A stretch of 47,815 nt of DNA from an uncultured Actinomycetes bacterium (lineage in GTDB: Bacteria > Actinomycetota > Actinomycetes > Nanopelagicales > Nanopelagicaceae): the NCBI GenBank assembly GCA_903902965.1, contig CAIUXE010000112.1:1-47815 (forward strand). Reading direction: 5' to 3'. Under the pieces are notes generated by a model. The model worked only from the letters and a program-made list of their open reading frames with translations, searched no databases and had not been told where the DNA came from. Shown here piece by piece: positions 35,769 to 46,631 of this stretch (position 1 is its first letter; each line of letters begins with the position of its first letter). A program made the translations under genes and the position numbers.

Positions 35769-37475
35769 CTAAATAATTTTGCAAAGCAAGGTTCCGCTAG
35801 CAAGAGTGTCTCCAACGGAAACTGTTAAGTTACTAATTTTTCCACTCTTGTGAGCTTTTAGTGGTTGCTCCATTTTCATCGCCTCTAAAACGACGATTAA
35901 GTCACCCTCTTCTACTGTTTGGCCTTCAGTAACTTCAATTTTTACAACCGTTCCTTGCATTGGGCTAGTTAAGGAATCTCCAGTTTGCAAAGTGGTTCTA
36001 GCGCTAAGCGCACGTTTACGTTTAGGAATTGGACTCAATACTCCAACTTCAAAACGGTGCCCATTAACTTCAACAATTAATTCTTCTACGACTGGAGTGG
36101 AATTTTCTTCGCTGCTGGAGCCATACGGTGGGATCTGGTTATTAAATTCACTCTCGATCCATCCGGTGTAAACCGCAAATGGCTCATTAATAAAAGCTTT
36201 ATCGTTTATTACAGCGCGATGGAAAGGCAAAGCAGTCGCAATTCCTTCAATTTGGAATTCAGCGAGTGCGCGACGAGCTCGTTCTAGCGCTTGTTTTCTT
36301 GTTGCACCGGTGACAACTAATTTTGCAAGTAAGGAATCAAAATTTCCACCAATTACATCACCTTTAGTGAATCCCGCATCTACACGAACACCAGGACCTG
36401 AAGGTTCCTCCCATTTAGTTATTACTCCGGGAGTCGGCAAAAAATTACGTCCAGGATCTTCACCGTTGATGCGAAATTCGATGGAGTGGCCGCGTAACTG
36501 TGGATCAGTTGCAGTTATTTTCTCACCATCGGCAATCCTGAACTGTTCCCTTACTAAATCAAGGCCGGATACTTCTTCGCTGACCGGATGTTCAACTTGT
36601 AAACGTGTATTAACTTCAAGAAATGAAATAGTTCCATCAACTCCGACTAGAAACTCACAAGTTCCGGCCCCAACGTAACCAGCTGCACGAATAATTTCTT
36701 TACTTGAACGGTAAAGCTCATTAATTTGATCTTGAGAAAGAAATGGAGCAGGAGCTTCTTCAACCAACTTTTGGTGGCGGCGCTGCAAAGAACAGTCGCG
36801 TGTTGATACAACTATTACATTTCCATGAGTATCTGCCAGGACTTGAGTTTCCACGTGCCGCGGACGGTCTAAATATCTTTCAACAAAACATTCACCACGA
36901 CCAAAAGCAGAAACTGCTTCGCGAACTGCTGAATCAAAAAGTTCTGGAATCTCCTCCATGGTGAAAGCAACTTTTAATCCACGCCCTCCACCACCATGAG
37001 CTGCTTTGATCGCAACAGGCAGACCAAACTCTTTTGCAAAAGCTAAAACTTCTTTACTGCTATCAACCGGATCTGGAGTTCCAGCTACAAGCGGGGCACC
37101 AACTTGTGCTGCAATTTTTCGGGCTGAAACTTTATCTCCCAACGCAGCAATCGCAGCTGGGGGAGGACCAACCCAAATCAAACCTGCATCGATAACGGCT
37201 TGGGCAAATTTTGCGTTTTCAGAGAGGAATCCATAACCAGGATGAATCGCTTCGGCACCACTTTGTTTGGCAACTGTAATTATCTTTTCAATATTTAAAT
37301 ACGTTTCTGTTGCCGTCACTCCACCAAGTGCGTAAGCCTCATCGCAAGCCTTTACATGCAAAGCATTACGGTCACCGTCAGCGTAGATAGCGATTGATTT
37401 AACGCCGTGATCGCGAGCTGCTCTAGCGATGCGAATCGCAATTTCACCACGATTGGCAATTAATACACTTTTCAT
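35769..37475 (-). CDS. Acetyl/propionyl-CoA carboxylase alpha subunit (biotin carboxylase + BCCP)
   Basis: [57 protein letters not shown], biotinylation motif EAMKMEQPL. Start ATG 37475. Confidence 0.95.
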   Translation of the reverse strand: MKSVLIANRGEIAIRIARAARDHGVKSIAIYADGDRNALHVKACDEAYALGGVTATETYLNIEKIITVAKQSGAEAIHPGYGFLSENAKFAQAVIDAGLIWVGPPPAAIAALGDKVSARKIAAQVGAPLVAGTPDPVDSSKEVLAFAKEFGLPVAIKAAHGGGGRGLKVAFTMEEIPELFDSAVREAVSAFGRGECFVERYLDRPRHVETQVLADTHGNVIVVSTRDCSLQRRHQKLVEEAPAPFLSQDQINELYRSSKEIIRAAGYVGAGTCEFLVGVDGTISFLEVNTRLQVEHPVSEEVSGLDLVREQFRIADGEKITATDPQLRGHSIEFRINGEDPGRNFLPTPGVITKWEEPSGPGVRVDAGFTKGDVIGGNFDSLLAKLVVTGATRKQALERARRALAEFQIEGIATALPFHRAVINDKAFINEPFAVYTGWIESEFNNQIPPYGSSSEENSTPVVEELIVEVNGHRFEVGVLSPIPKRKRALSARTTLQTGDSLTSPMQGTVVKIEVTEGQTVEEGDLIVVLEAMKMEQPLKAHKSGKISNLTVSVGDTLASGTLLCKII

Positions 37476-38083
37476 ATTGCAGATCCTATCTGGCGCAACT
37501 TGTGCCAAGAGTGTCCTAGGGAAGTCACCATCTCAAAAAGATCGGGCATGCTTAAACCAATTACACCTGTTGCATCCCCTTCAATTCGAGAAATGAATGC
37601 TGAACCAATTCCATCCAAAGTCGCGCCACCAGCAACTTGAAGAGGCTCGCCAGTTTTTATGTAGGCGTCGATCTCCTCATCGTTGATATTTGCAAAAGTA
37701 ATTTTCGTGGCTGAAACCCTCTCTGATATTGCTCTATTCGAAGCATCAATTACAACTTGCCCGGTATATAAAATTCCACTTTTATTTCGGTACGAAGCCC
37801 ATAGTGCAAAAGCCTCATCTGGATTTGTTGGCTTGCCAATGTTTTTTCCTTCAAATTCAAGTGTTGAGTCAGCGCCAATTATTAAATGGTCTCCATTGAA
37901 AGATGAAGCAACAGCTAGTGCTTTGGCTTTAGCTAAAGCGGCAACCATTTCAATTGGCGGTAAATCTAGAAATTCAGGCAACTCTTCGTTAACTCCGCTG
38001 ACTCTAACTTCAGCAAAGATCCCTGCACTTTTTAATAATTGCAAGCGAGCAGGTGAAGCGGATGCAAGTATTACTTTAGTCAC
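37472..38083 (-). CDS. maf: Maf-family nucleoside triphosphate pyrophosphatase
   Basis: [37 protein letters not shown]; 4-nt overlaps on both sides. Confidence 0.92.
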   Translation of the reverse strand: MTKVILASASPARLQLLKSAGIFAEVRVSGVNEELPEFLDLPPIEMVAALAKAKALAVASSFNGDHLIIGADSTLEFEGKNIGKPTNPDEAFALWASYRNKSGILYTGQVVIDASNRAISERVSATKITFANINDEEIDAYIKTGEPLQVAGGATLDGIGSAFISRIEGDATGVIGLSMPDLFEMVTSLGHSWHKLRQIGSAI

Positions 38084-38211
38084 GAATTATTGTCCGTTTT
38101 TCCATAACTGCTACTTTTTGCAAGCTCCGACTGCCTTTTGGATAAAGCTTTTTCTATAGCTGCAATCTCGGCGACAGTAGCTTCTCCCTTAATAATTTTA
38201 ATAGAGATCAT
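38080..38211 (-). CDS. accE: Acyl-CoA carboxylase epsilon subunit (AccE-like), 43 aa
   Basis: Hand translation: [43 protein letters not shown]. Overlaps the pccB stop (TAATG) and the maf GTG start (GTGA). Absent from the ORF track, apparently because of its size. Confidence 0.85.
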   Translation of the reverse strand: MISIKIIKGEATVAEIAAIEKALSKRQSELAKSSSYGKTDNNS

Positions 38212-39782
38212 TACAGTGGGATATTTCCATGCTTGCGATATGGCAAAACATCTTTTTTGTTTTGTAATGCGCGAAAAGCCCTAGTGATGAGAATGCGACT
38301 TTGCTGCGGTTCGATAACTGCATCGATGAATCCGCGCTCTGCTGCAAGGTAGGGATTTGCAAGAGTGTCGTCATATTCAGTGATTAACTTCTTGCGCACG
38401 TCATCGGAGTTGTTAGCTTCTGCCAGTTCTTTTCGATACAAGATATTCACTGCTCCCTGAGCGCCCATCACGGCAATCTGCGCAGTAGGCCAAGCAAAGT
38501 TGATATCTGCACCTAAGTGTTTGGATCCCATAACGTCATATGCGCCACCATAAGCTTTTCGAGTAATTAATGTGACCATAGGTACTGAGGCTTCACCATA
38601 GGCGTAAAGCAATTTGGCTCCGCGTCGAATAATTCCATTCCACTCCTGATCAGTACCAGGCAAAAATCCAGGGACATCAACTAAAGTTAAAATTTGGATT
38701 CCAAATGCATCACAAGTCCTAACAAACCTGGCAGCTTTTTCACTTGCGTTAATATCTAAAGTTCCTGCTAATTGCATTGGTTGATTAGCCACGACACCAA
38801 CCGAGCGGCCCTCAATTCTTCCAAAGCCGATAATAATGTTTGGTGCAAATAGTTCTTGCACTTCTAAAAATTCAGAATCATCGAGCAAAGCTTTAATAAC
38901 TTGATGCATGTCATAAGGCTGATTTGGGGCATCAGGAATCAAAGTATTTAGTGCAATATCACTTGAGTGCAAAGCATCTGAACCACTAACTGGAAAAACT
39001 GGTGGGGTATCAGTGTTATTGCTTGGCAAGTAGGACAACAAAGTCTTCACATAATCAATTGCATCTAATTCATTTGATGCTAAGTAGTGAGAGTTTCCAG
39101 TTCTTGAGTTATGGGTATGTGCGCCACCAAGTTCTTCCATTTCAACTTCTTCACCTGTGACGGTTTTAATTACTTCAGGTCCAGTGATGAACATATGTGA
39201 AGTTTTATCAACCATGATTGTGAAATCTGTCATTGCTGGCGAGTAAACCGCACCACCTGCACATGGTCCGAGAATTAATGAAATTTGTGGAATTACGCCA
39301 GAAGAACGTGCATTACGTCGGAAAATTTCGCCATATCGACCAAGTGAAACAACACCTTCTTGGATTCGAGCTCCACCTGAATCATTGATTCCAATAAGTG
39401 GCACGCCAGTGCGCAATGCAAAATCCATTACTTTTACAATTTTTTCACCAAAAACTTCACCAAGACTTCCACCCATTACAGTGAAATCTTGTGAGAAAAG
39501 TGCGATTGGCCTGCCGTCAACTGTGGCTATTCCGGTGACTACGCCGTCGCCGTATGGGCGATTTTGCGGCATATCGAAGTTGACGCTGCGGTGGCGAGCT
39601 AATTCATCAAATTCGGTAAATGAATCAGCATCAACTAGAGCGGCGATACGTTCACGTGCGGTCATTTTGCCTTTGGCATGTTGTTTCTCAATTGCCCGTT
39701 CAGAGCCAGCATGCGTAGCTGCATTAATTCTTGCCTGTAAATCTTCGAGTTTCCCTGCAGTTGTGTGAATGTCACTGCTCAT
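38211..39782 (-). CDS. Propionyl/acetyl-CoA carboxylase beta subunit (carboxyltransferase)
   Basis: [85 protein letters not shown]. Confidence 0.95.
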   Translation of the reverse strand: MSSDIHTTAGKLEDLQARINAATHAGSERAIEKQHAKGKMTARERIAALVDADSFTEFDELARHRSVNFDMPQNRPYGDGVVTGIATVDGRPIALFSQDFTVMGGSLGEVFGEKIVKVMDFALRTGVPLIGINDSGGARIQEGVVSLGRYGEIFRRNARSSGVIPQISLILGPCAGGAVYSPAMTDFTIMVDKTSHMFITGPEVIKTVTGEEVEMEELGGAHTHNSRTGNSHYLASNELDAIDYVKTLLSYLPSNNTDTPPVFPVSGSDALHSSDIALNTLIPDAPNQPYDMHQVIKALLDDSEFLEVQELFAPNIIIGFGRIEGRSVGVVANQPMQLAGTLDINASEKAARFVRTCDAFGIQILTLVDVPGFLPGTDQEWNGIIRRGAKLLYAYGEASVPMVTLITRKAYGGAYDVMGSKHLGADINFAWPTAQIAVMGAQGAVNILYRKELAEANNSDDVRKKLITEYDDTLANPYLAAERGFIDAVIEPQQSRILITRAFRALQNKKDVLPYRKHGNIPL

Positions 39783-39800
39783 ACCCGTACCGTACCTCTC

Positions 39801-40592
39801 ATGATTAGCGACCAGCTGCGAGCGCCATTAAATCAGGAACAAATCATCTCACTACTTGGTGATAGTTACTGGCGAGTAAGCCTCTTTGAGAGCATTCCCT
39901 CAACGCAGATTAAATTGGTTGAATTGTTAAAGGCAGAAAAAATACCTGCGGGTACAGTCTTGATTGCCGATCACCAAAGCGCCGGGCGTGGACGGTTAAC
40001 ACGCACATTTGAAACTCCACCCCAAGTTGCGGTTCTACTTTCTACAGTCCTATATCCAATACGAAATGCTGCAGATCAAGGATGGATCCCGTTGATTGTT
40101 GGTGTTGCTGCCGCGAATGCGATTTCAAAATACTGCGGATTAGAGCCGTTATTGAAATGGCCAAACGATCTTCTAATTGGGGATTTAAAAGTTGGCGGGA
40201 TAATCGCAGAGCAATTCGAAAATTGTGTTGTTGTTGGAATTGGGATAAATGTTTTGCAAGAGATCAATGAACTTCCAGTTCCTACTGCAACCTCATTACT
40301 TTTAGAATCCAAAAATAATGAAATAAACGCTCGTGAAAATTTAATTTCCTATTTGCTTCAGGAGATTCGAAGCGAGTTCGACGCTTGGAATCTAGCTGAA
40401 GACAATATCGAAATTTTAAATAAGTATTCAAAGGTTTCAGCGACACTTGGAAAGCAGATTAAATTAGATTTTCAAAACGGAGTTTCAAAAGAAAGCACTG
40501 CAATTGGCTTTGCAGAAAATGGTGGATTGCTGATTTCTAGTGGTGAAACCATTGTCTCTGCTGACCTAACTCACCTTCGAGCCATCCAGTAA
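39801..40592 (+). CDS. birA: Biotin--[acetyl-CoA carboxylase] ligase
   Basis: [50 protein letters not shown] 39801 preferred over 39765. Confidence 0.93.
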   Translation: MISDQLRAPLNQEQIISLLGDSYWRVSLFESIPSTQIKLVELLKAEKIPAGTVLIADHQSAGRGRLTRTFETPPQVAVLLSTVLYPIRNAADQGWIPLIVGVAAANAISKYCGLEPLLKWPNDLLIGDLKVGGIIAEQFENCVVVGIGINVLQEINELPVPTATSLLLESKNNEINARENLISYLLQEIRSEFDAWNLAEDNIEILNKYSKVSATLGKQIKLDFQNGVSKESTAIGFAENGGLLISSGETIVSADLTHLRAIQ

Positions 40593-40613
40593 TTTTCAAG
40601 TAGGATTAGAACC

Positions 40614-41726
40614 ATGAGTGCGCCAACTGTCGGAATGATTGGGGCTGGCCAACTTGCGCAGATGTCCATAGCTCCGGCTATTGCTCTTGGAATAGAGCTG
40701 AAGATTTTGGCAATGGATGAATCTGACAGTGCTGCAAAGATTGCAAAAGTAGAGATTGGCGATTATCGAGATTTAGATGTGCTGCGAAACTTTGCTAAGA
40801 AATGTGACTTTTTAACTTTCGAACATGAATTAGTTCCAAATGGGCATATACGAGTACTTGAATCTGAAGGTTTTGTCATTAGACCAAGTTCTAATTCACT
40901 TCTCGTGGCTCAAGACAAAGCACATATGCGAAAACTCTTTACAGATAATCAGATTCCTTGTCCGAAATGGCTAGTTATAGACAATGCCGCCGCAATTCCC
41001 ACATTCCCAGCAATTTTAAAATCTATTACTGGAGGATATGACGGTCGCGGAGTTGAATTAGTAAATGATGAACTTTCGGCGGCAACAGTTATCACCAAAT
41101 GGGGAAAGGCTCTTTATGAAGAAGTAGTTCCATTTGATCGAGAACTTTCAATATTGATTGCGCGCTCACCTCATAATCAAGTGGCTACTTGGGCAGTTAC
41201 TGAGACTATTCAGCGCGATGGTATCTGTGTAGAAACAATTACTCCAGCACCTAATCTTTCTGAAGAAGTAGCAAATCTTGCGCAGCAAATTGCAAGTGAT
41301 ATCGCAAATTCAATTAAGTTAGTTGGAGTTATGGCTGTCGAGCTCTTTCAAGTAGGAGATAAATTACTTGTCAATGAAATTGCACTTAGGCCGCACAATT
41401 CAGGTCATTGGAGTATCGAAGGTTCAGTGACTAGCCAATTTGAACAACACCTGCGGGCAGTTTTAGATTTGCCACTGGGAGAAACAAAGATGACTGCTGA
41501 GTGGGCAGTAATGGCAAATATCTTAGGCACCGAGAATTCCGATCTATATCGGCCTTATTTACACCTGTTCGCTCGTGATCCAGAACTAAAAATTCACATG
41601 TATGGCAAAGAGGTGCGTCCTGGTCGTAAAGTTGGGCATGCAACTGTCATTGGAGATGATTTAGCGCAATTACGTAGTCGGGCTGCACATGCGATCGACT
41701 ACATAAGTGGTGTTGTACATGAATAA
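40614..41726 (+). CDS. purK: 5-(carboxyamino)imidazole ribonucleotide synthase
   Basis: VGMIGAGQLAQMSIAPAIALGIELKILA, FEHELVP, ILKSITGGYDGRG, EIALRPHNSGHWSIEGSVTSQFEQHLRA. Confidence 0.95.
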   Translation: MSAPTVGMIGAGQLAQMSIAPAIALGIELKILAMDESDSAAKIAKVEIGDYRDLDVLRNFAKKCDFLTFEHELVPNGHIRVLESEGFVIRPSSNSLLVAQDKAHMRKLFTDNQIPCPKWLVIDNAAAIPTFPAILKSITGGYDGRGVELVNDELSAATVITKWGKALYEEVVPFDRELSILIARSPHNQVATWAVTETIQRDGICVETITPAPNLSEEVANLAQQIASDIANSIKLVGVMAVELFQVGDKLLVNEIALRPHNSGHWSIEGSVTSQFEQHLRAVLDLPLGETKMTAEWAVMANILGTENSDLYRPYLHLFARDPELKIHMYGKEVRPGRKVGHATVIGDDLAQLRSRAAHAIDYISGVVHE

Positions 41727-41763
41727 GTTGAATAAGTTGAATAAGTTGAATAAGTTGAATAAG
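41721..41763 (+). repeat. 9-bp tandem repeat (GAATAAGTT)x~4.8 between purK and purE
   Basis: gaataagtt gaataagtt gaataagtt gaataagtt gaataag; the first unit contains the purK stop and the array ends at the purE Shine-Dalgarno (aggag). Confidence 0.97.
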
Positions 41764-41774
41764 AGGAGCTTTTA

Positions 41775-42302
41775 ATGAGTGAACTAAATCCAGAAGTTGC
41801 AATTGTGATGGGTTCAGATTCCGATTGGCCAATAATGGAAGCGGCCGCTCTCACGCTGTCAGAGTTCAAGATTGATTACGAAGTCGAGTTGCTCTCGGCA
41901 CACCGGATGCCAGAAGAGATGATGGCGTATGGAAAAAGTGCCGCGAATCGCGGAATCAAGATAATTATTGCGGGAGCGGGCGGTGCGGCTCACTTACCTG
42001 GAATGCTCGCATCAATAAGCGCGCTTCCAGTGATCGGTGTTCCAATTTTACTTAAAGCGTTAGAGGGTATCGACTCATTATTATCAATTGCTCAGATGCC
42101 AGCTGGAATACCTGTAGCAACTGTTGGAATAGGTAATGCAAAAAACGCCGGATTGTTGGCGGTAAGAATGCTGAGTGTGGGTAACCCAGATTTAGTTAAA
42201 GCAGTGGAAAATCAGATGGCCGAATTAAACGAAAGTGTAAAAATAAAAGCGAAAGCTTTAAAGGTTGCGTCCCAAAGCACGAAAGCGCCATCCGGCCAGT
42301 AA
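41775..42302 (+). CDS. purE: N5-carboxyaminoimidazole ribonucleotide mutase
   Basis: [68 protein letters not shown]. Confidence 0.96.
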   Translation: MSELNPEVAIVMGSDSDWPIMEAAALTLSEFKIDYEVELLSAHRMPEEMMAYGKSAANRGIKIIIAGAGGAAHLPGMLASISALPVIGVPILLKALEGIDSLLSIAQMPAGIPVATVGIGNAKNAGLLAVRMLSVGNPDLVKAVENQMAELNESVKIKAKALKVASQSTKAPSGQ

Positions 42303-43574
42303 GTATTTATCGCTATCTAAAGCATTTCTACCATCAATCATCTTTGGGCTTTTTACCCAGTTCTTAATTTCTACAGGATCTAATTCCCGATAAATCTTCC
42401 ACTCAGTCAAGTGCAAAGTTATATCTGCATCAGTAAGTGCAGTTTTAATATCGCTTGTGAATTCCAAGTTAGGAAAACGTAGGCGCGCATTTTCAATTGC
42501 TTTTGGATCATGAACTACAACTTGGGCACCTTGGGCAAGAAGTGATGCGGCGATATCTAGAGCAGGGGAGTCGCGCACATCATCACTATCTGGTTTAAAT
42601 GCTGCTCCCAAAACTGCAATTCGTGCACCTTTTAATCCTTGACTCAATTCAGAACTAACAACATCGACCATACGTGTACGTGCGCGAAGATTTATCGCAT
42701 CTATCTCACGCAAAAACTCAACAGCTTGGTTTGCTCCAATTTCTTCTGCACGGGCCATAAATGCACGAATGTCTTTAGGTAGACAGCCACCACCAAATCC
42801 AATTCCAGCTTGCAGAAAACGGTTTCCGATTCGTGGGTCGTATCCAATTGCTTTTGCAAGAATAGTTACATCACCGCCTGCCGCTTCACAAATTTCTGCC
42901 ATTGCATTAATAAAAGAAATCTTTGTTGCCAAAAATGAATTTGCAGCAACTTTCACAAGTTCAGCGGTGCGCAAATCCGAAGATATCCAAGGAACCCCAG
43001 CGGCAATCAGGGGAGCGTACAAATCAGCAAGTTTTTTTTCAGCTTGAGGATTACGAACTCCGACAACCAAACGATTTGGTTCGAGAGTATCTTCGATCGC
43101 AAATCCTTCACGAAGAAATTCTGGATTCCATGCCAAATCTGAATGCGGTGCCTGCGCATCTAATTTAGCCGCCAGCAAATCTGCGGTTCCAACAGGGACA
43201 GTGGATTTTCCAGCGACAAGAGACCCAGCTTTCAAATGTGGCAGTAGTTGATCAAATGCACTATTTACATAAATTAGATCGGCAGCATTACTTCCAGCTT
43301 TCTGGGGCGTTCCGACACATAAGAAGTGGATATCAGCATCTTTTACTTCGTCAAATGAGGTAGAAAAAGTTAAACGCCCAGTTGCTAGTTGTTCAATTAA
43401 TAACTCAGCTAAGCCTGGTTCATAGAACGGCAGTTCACCTTTTTGGAGTGCTGAAATTTTCGCACTATCAGAATCAATGCCAACAACGGTATATCCAAGT
43501 TTTGACATACAGGCTGCATGAGTTGCACCTAAGTATCCCGTTCCTATGACCGAGATCTTCAGAGATTGTTGCAC
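42258..43574 (-). CDS. ugd: UDP-glucose 6-dehydrogenase
   Basis: [31 protein letters not shown], catalytic Cys [34 protein letters not shown]. Confidence 0.93.
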   Translation of the reverse strand: MQQSLKISVIGTGYLGATHAACMSKLGYTVVGIDSDSAKISALQKGELPFYEPGLAELLIEQLATGRLTFSTSFDEVKDADIHFLCVGTPQKAGSNAADLIYVNSAFDQLLPHLKAGSLVAGKSTVPVGTADLLAAKLDAQAPHSDLAWNPEFLREGFAIEDTLEPNRLVVGVRNPQAEKKLADLYAPLIAAGVPWISSDLRTAELVKVAANSFLATKISFINAMAEICEAAGGDVTILAKAIGYDPRIGNRFLQAGIGFGGGCLPKDIRAFMARAEEIGANQAVEFLREIDAINLRARTRMVDVVSSELSQGLKGARIAVLGAAFKPDSDDVRDSPALDIAASLLAQGAQVVVHDPKAIENARLRFPNLEFTSDIKTALTDADITLHLTEWKIYRELDPVEIKNWVKSPKMIDGRNALDSDKYLLAGWRFRALGRNL

Positions 43575-43605
43575 CCGTGAAGATTAGCGCATGATTAAGA
43601 GAGAA

Positions 43606-44769
43606 TTAACGGAGTGAACCGCAGGTGTCTGCTTCGGCCGTGCGGGTTTTAAAGGGATCAATTATCTCGGTAGTTGGTTTTGCGCTTGCCTTGTCAGAAG
43701 ACTCAGATGGTGATGCGCTTTCTGTTGGCGTTACAACGACTTCCTTAACTAAATCTTCATCTTTTATTAATGTTTCCCAAAGTGCTGGGGCTAACTTCTT
43801 ATCCCAAAGAACTGAACCACGGACTCCATGACTGTTATAGAAAGTGTTTGATAATGGAACCGTCAAAGTTCGGACTTTCTTAGTAGAGATACCACGCAAC
43901 TGTTCAGCAAGAACAATCAAATCATCTTGGGTTAAATCTGGATCAGTAACCACAGAGGCAAGTCCTGCATTTATAAATTTAATTACTTTTACTGGATTTA
44001 GTAACGTACTTTTACTTGCAGCAGTTCTGATCATGGCACTTACAAATTGCTGCTGTCTTTGCATGCGCCCTAAATCGCCCATCCCATCAAAATATCTAGT
44101 TCTTACATATTTTAAGGAATCTAAACCATCTAATTTATGAGTGCCAGCTTTTAGAACCAGATGACTCTTCGGATCCTTGATATCTCTTTTCGTGCAGATG
44201 GTTACTCCACCTAGTGCATCAACCATATTTTTGAATCCCAAGAAACTTATTTCAACATAATGATCTATGCGTAAGTTTGTCATTCCTTCTAAAGTCTGCA
44301 CTAAAAGTTTTGCATCACCTTTTCCAAAAGTCTCATTTATCTTTGAATGGCTTGGCGGATGCACTTTCCCAGTACTGTCAGTCCATTCGGGAACAGATGC
44401 ATAAGTATCTCTTGGGATTGAAATAATCGTTGCGCGATCTCGCGACTTGCTTATGTGTACCAAAATCATGGTGTCGGCTCTTTTACCCGCAGCCGTTGCA
44501 AGTGAACCTACTTTTAACTCTTTTATTTCTGCTTTGGTCAGTCCAACTCGAGTATCTGAGCCTACGATTAAGTAATTTATTGCCGAACCCGCAAGACGAT
44601 CTGGCCGCTCTACGCGTCCTTTAAATACATCTACGCGTTTGATGCTCGCTGATGCCAACGAGAAAGAACCCCATGAAACAGCCGAGATCAGGACAATAAT
44701 TGTTGAAACCAAGGCCATCCGGCGTTGCCCAGGATTGCGACCTGCGAGCAAAGTTTCGGTGGCTTTCAC
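43606..44769 (-). CDS. LytR-CpsA-Psr (LCP) family protein
   Basis: TM segment then LIVGSDTRVG, ADTMILVHISKSRDRATIISIPRDTYASVP, LGGVTICTKRDI, YVRTRYFDGMGDLGRMQRQQQFV. GTG 44769 is plausible; 44814 would overlap the divergent gene. Confidence 0.9.
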   Translation of the reverse strand: MKATETLLAGRNPGQRRMALVSTIIVLISAVSWGSFSLASASIKRVDVFKGRVERPDRLAGSAINYLIVGSDTRVGLTKAEIKELKVGSLATAAGKRADTMILVHISKSRDRATIISIPRDTYASVPEWTDSTGKVHPPSHSKINETFGKGDAKLLVQTLEGMTNLRIDHYVEISFLGFKNMVDALGGVTICTKRDIKDPKSHLVLKAGTHKLDGLDSLKYVRTRYFDGMGDLGRMQRQQQFVSAMIRTAASKSTLLNPVKVIKFINAGLASVVTDPDLTQDDLIVLAEQLRGISTKKVRTLTVPLSNTFYNSHGVRGSVLWDKKLAPALWETLIKDEDLVKEVVVTPTESASPSESSDKASAKPTTEIIDPFKTRTAEADTCGSLR

Positions 44770-44806
44770 AGCGCACAGCCTAAACGGAGGGTACCTTCTT
44801 ACCCAT

Positions 44807-45790
44807 ATGACCACGCCCGATGCTTATGAGAACTCTGTCTCAGTAATTCTCCCTGTCTTAAACGAGGAGAAATACTTAGCAGCGACTCTGGCTGCCATTA
44901 CTTCACAAGATTTCAAAGGTGAGTTTGAAATTATCTTGGCGTTGGGGCCATCAAAAGATCGAACAAGTGAATTGGCTTCCAAATTAGCTGGCTCAGATAG
45001 CCGCATCAAATTGATACAAAATCCAAGCGGCAAGACGGCATTAGCTTTAAATGCTGCGATAGCTGCTGCAAATTACCCAATTATTGTGCGCGTAGATGGC
45101 CATGCAATTTTGCCAAAAGATTACATTCGGATAGCAGTAAAAACTTTGCTTGAAACTGGTGCAGTTAATGTTGGCGGCATCATGGCGGCGCAAGGCGAAA
45201 CACTGTTTGAAAAAAGTGTCGCACTAGCGATGCGATCACCTATTGGAGTGGGAGGAGCACGTTTTCACACAGGTGGTGAGGCGGGACCGACAGACACAGT
45301 TTATTTAGGTGTTTTCCTAAAATCTGCAATTGATGCGATTGGCGGATTTGATCCAGCTTTCATTCGCGCCCAAGATTGGGAGTTGAATTTTAGATTGCGC
45401 AAAAATGGGGGAGTAATTTATTTTGAACCAAAGTTACATGTTACTTATCGTCCTAGATCCACAGTTCGCGCTTTAGCAAAACAATATTTTGAATATGGCA
45501 GATGGCGTAGAGAGGTAATACGCACACATCCTGGGACTATTAATTTGCGGTACTTAGCACCTCCGGTAACTTTGGCAATCTCTTTACTTGGAATCCTTTT
45601 TGGAATATCTATCTCAGCTAACTTCTTTATTGCACCAATCGGATATTTAGCAGGTGTAGTGATCAGTAGCTTTCTAGTCGGAAAGAGTTTTATGACAAAA
45701 TTGGTACTGCCTATAGTCCTAGTGACAATGCACATGTCATGGGGCTTGGGCTTCCTTACCTCTTCAAAAAGAGGTCTACGTCGAGGCTAG
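44807..45790 (+). CDS. Family 2 glycosyltransferase with C-terminal membrane segments
   Basis: SVILPVLNEEKYLAATLAAITSQDF, ALGPSKDRTSELA, RVDGHA; hydrophobic C-terminus. Start ATG 44807. Confidence 0.9.
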   Translation: MTTPDAYENSVSVILPVLNEEKYLAATLAAITSQDFKGEFEIILALGPSKDRTSELASKLAGSDSRIKLIQNPSGKTALALNAAIAAANYPIIVRVDGHAILPKDYIRIAVKTLLETGAVNVGGIMAAQGETLFEKSVALAMRSPIGVGGARFHTGGEAGPTDTVYLGVFLKSAIDAIGGFDPAFIRAQDWELNFRLRKNGGVIYFEPKLHVTYRPRSTVRALAKQYFEYGRWRREVIRTHPGTINLRYLAPPVTLAISLLGILFGISISANFFIAPIGYLAGVVISSFLVGKSFMTKLVLPIVLVTMHMSWGLGFLTSSKRGLRRG

Positions 45791-45806
45791 CCGGTACGAT
45801 AATCAA

Positions 45807-46631
45807 ATGGGAAAAGTACAGATTTACGAGCCATTTAAAGGAGGACTACCTCCGGTCAGACCCTACTTTTCCGATGTTTGGCGTCGCCGCGAATTCATTA
45901 GTGCATACTCGCGATCAGAGTTGCGTGCTCAAAATTTTGGCTCAGTCTTTGGACAACTTTGGCTAATTCTCAACCCGCTTATTCTGGCTTTTGTTTACTA
46001 TTTATTAATAATAGTTATTGGAGGGAATAGCGGTTCTGAAAGATTTGCGCATTTAACTGCGGGATTATTTCTATTTTACTTTATTACAAATTCTATGATT
46101 GCTGGCTCCAAATCAATAACTAGTGGCGGCAAATTAGTACTTAACTCCGCATTCCCAAGATTGATACTTCCAATTTCCGCAACCGTTATTTCGTTTTTTA
46201 AATTTTTACCAACTTTTTTTGTTTTAGGAGTAATACATTTGACACTTGGGCTTCCAATTGGTCCTGAACTTTTTTACCTATTGCCAGTTTTGGTCGCGGC
46301 AATAATTTTTGCACTCGGAATTTCAATTCTCACATCAATTTTAAATGTGTATTTCCGTGATACCAGGAATTTCTTACCTTATTTCACTCGCGCATGGCTT
46401 TATCTTTCCCCAGTTCTCTATACCGCTGAACAATTAAAACCGTCTCTAAAACCAATTTCATATCTGAATCCTCTTTATACATTCCTAGGTTCTTGGACAG
46501 ATATATTAATTAAAGGAGTTGCTCCTTCATTAGCAAATTTCATAACCATGTTTTCCTGGGCAATAGCAGTTTTGGTTATTGCAGTATTTATGTTTATGCG
46601 AAGGGAGCGCGAATTTGCTCTTCGAATCTGA
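45807..46631 (+). CDS. Polysaccharide-export ABC transporter permease (Wzm/TagG-like)
   Basis: ABC2-type membrane protein: FISAYSRSELRAQNFGSVFGQLWLILNPLILAFVYYLLI ... YLSPVLYTAEQLKP. Confidence 0.88.
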   Translation: MGKVQIYEPFKGGLPPVRPYFSDVWRRREFISAYSRSELRAQNFGSVFGQLWLILNPLILAFVYYLLIIVIGGNSGSERFAHLTAGLFLFYFITNSMIAGSKSITSGGKLVLNSAFPRLILPISATVISFFKFLPTFFVLGVIHLTLGLPIGPELFYLLPVLVAAIIFALGISILTSILNVYFRDTRNFLPYFTRAWLYLSPVLYTAEQLKPSLKPISYLNPLYTFLGSWTDILIKGVAPSLANFITMFSWAIAVLVIAVFMFMRREREFALRI

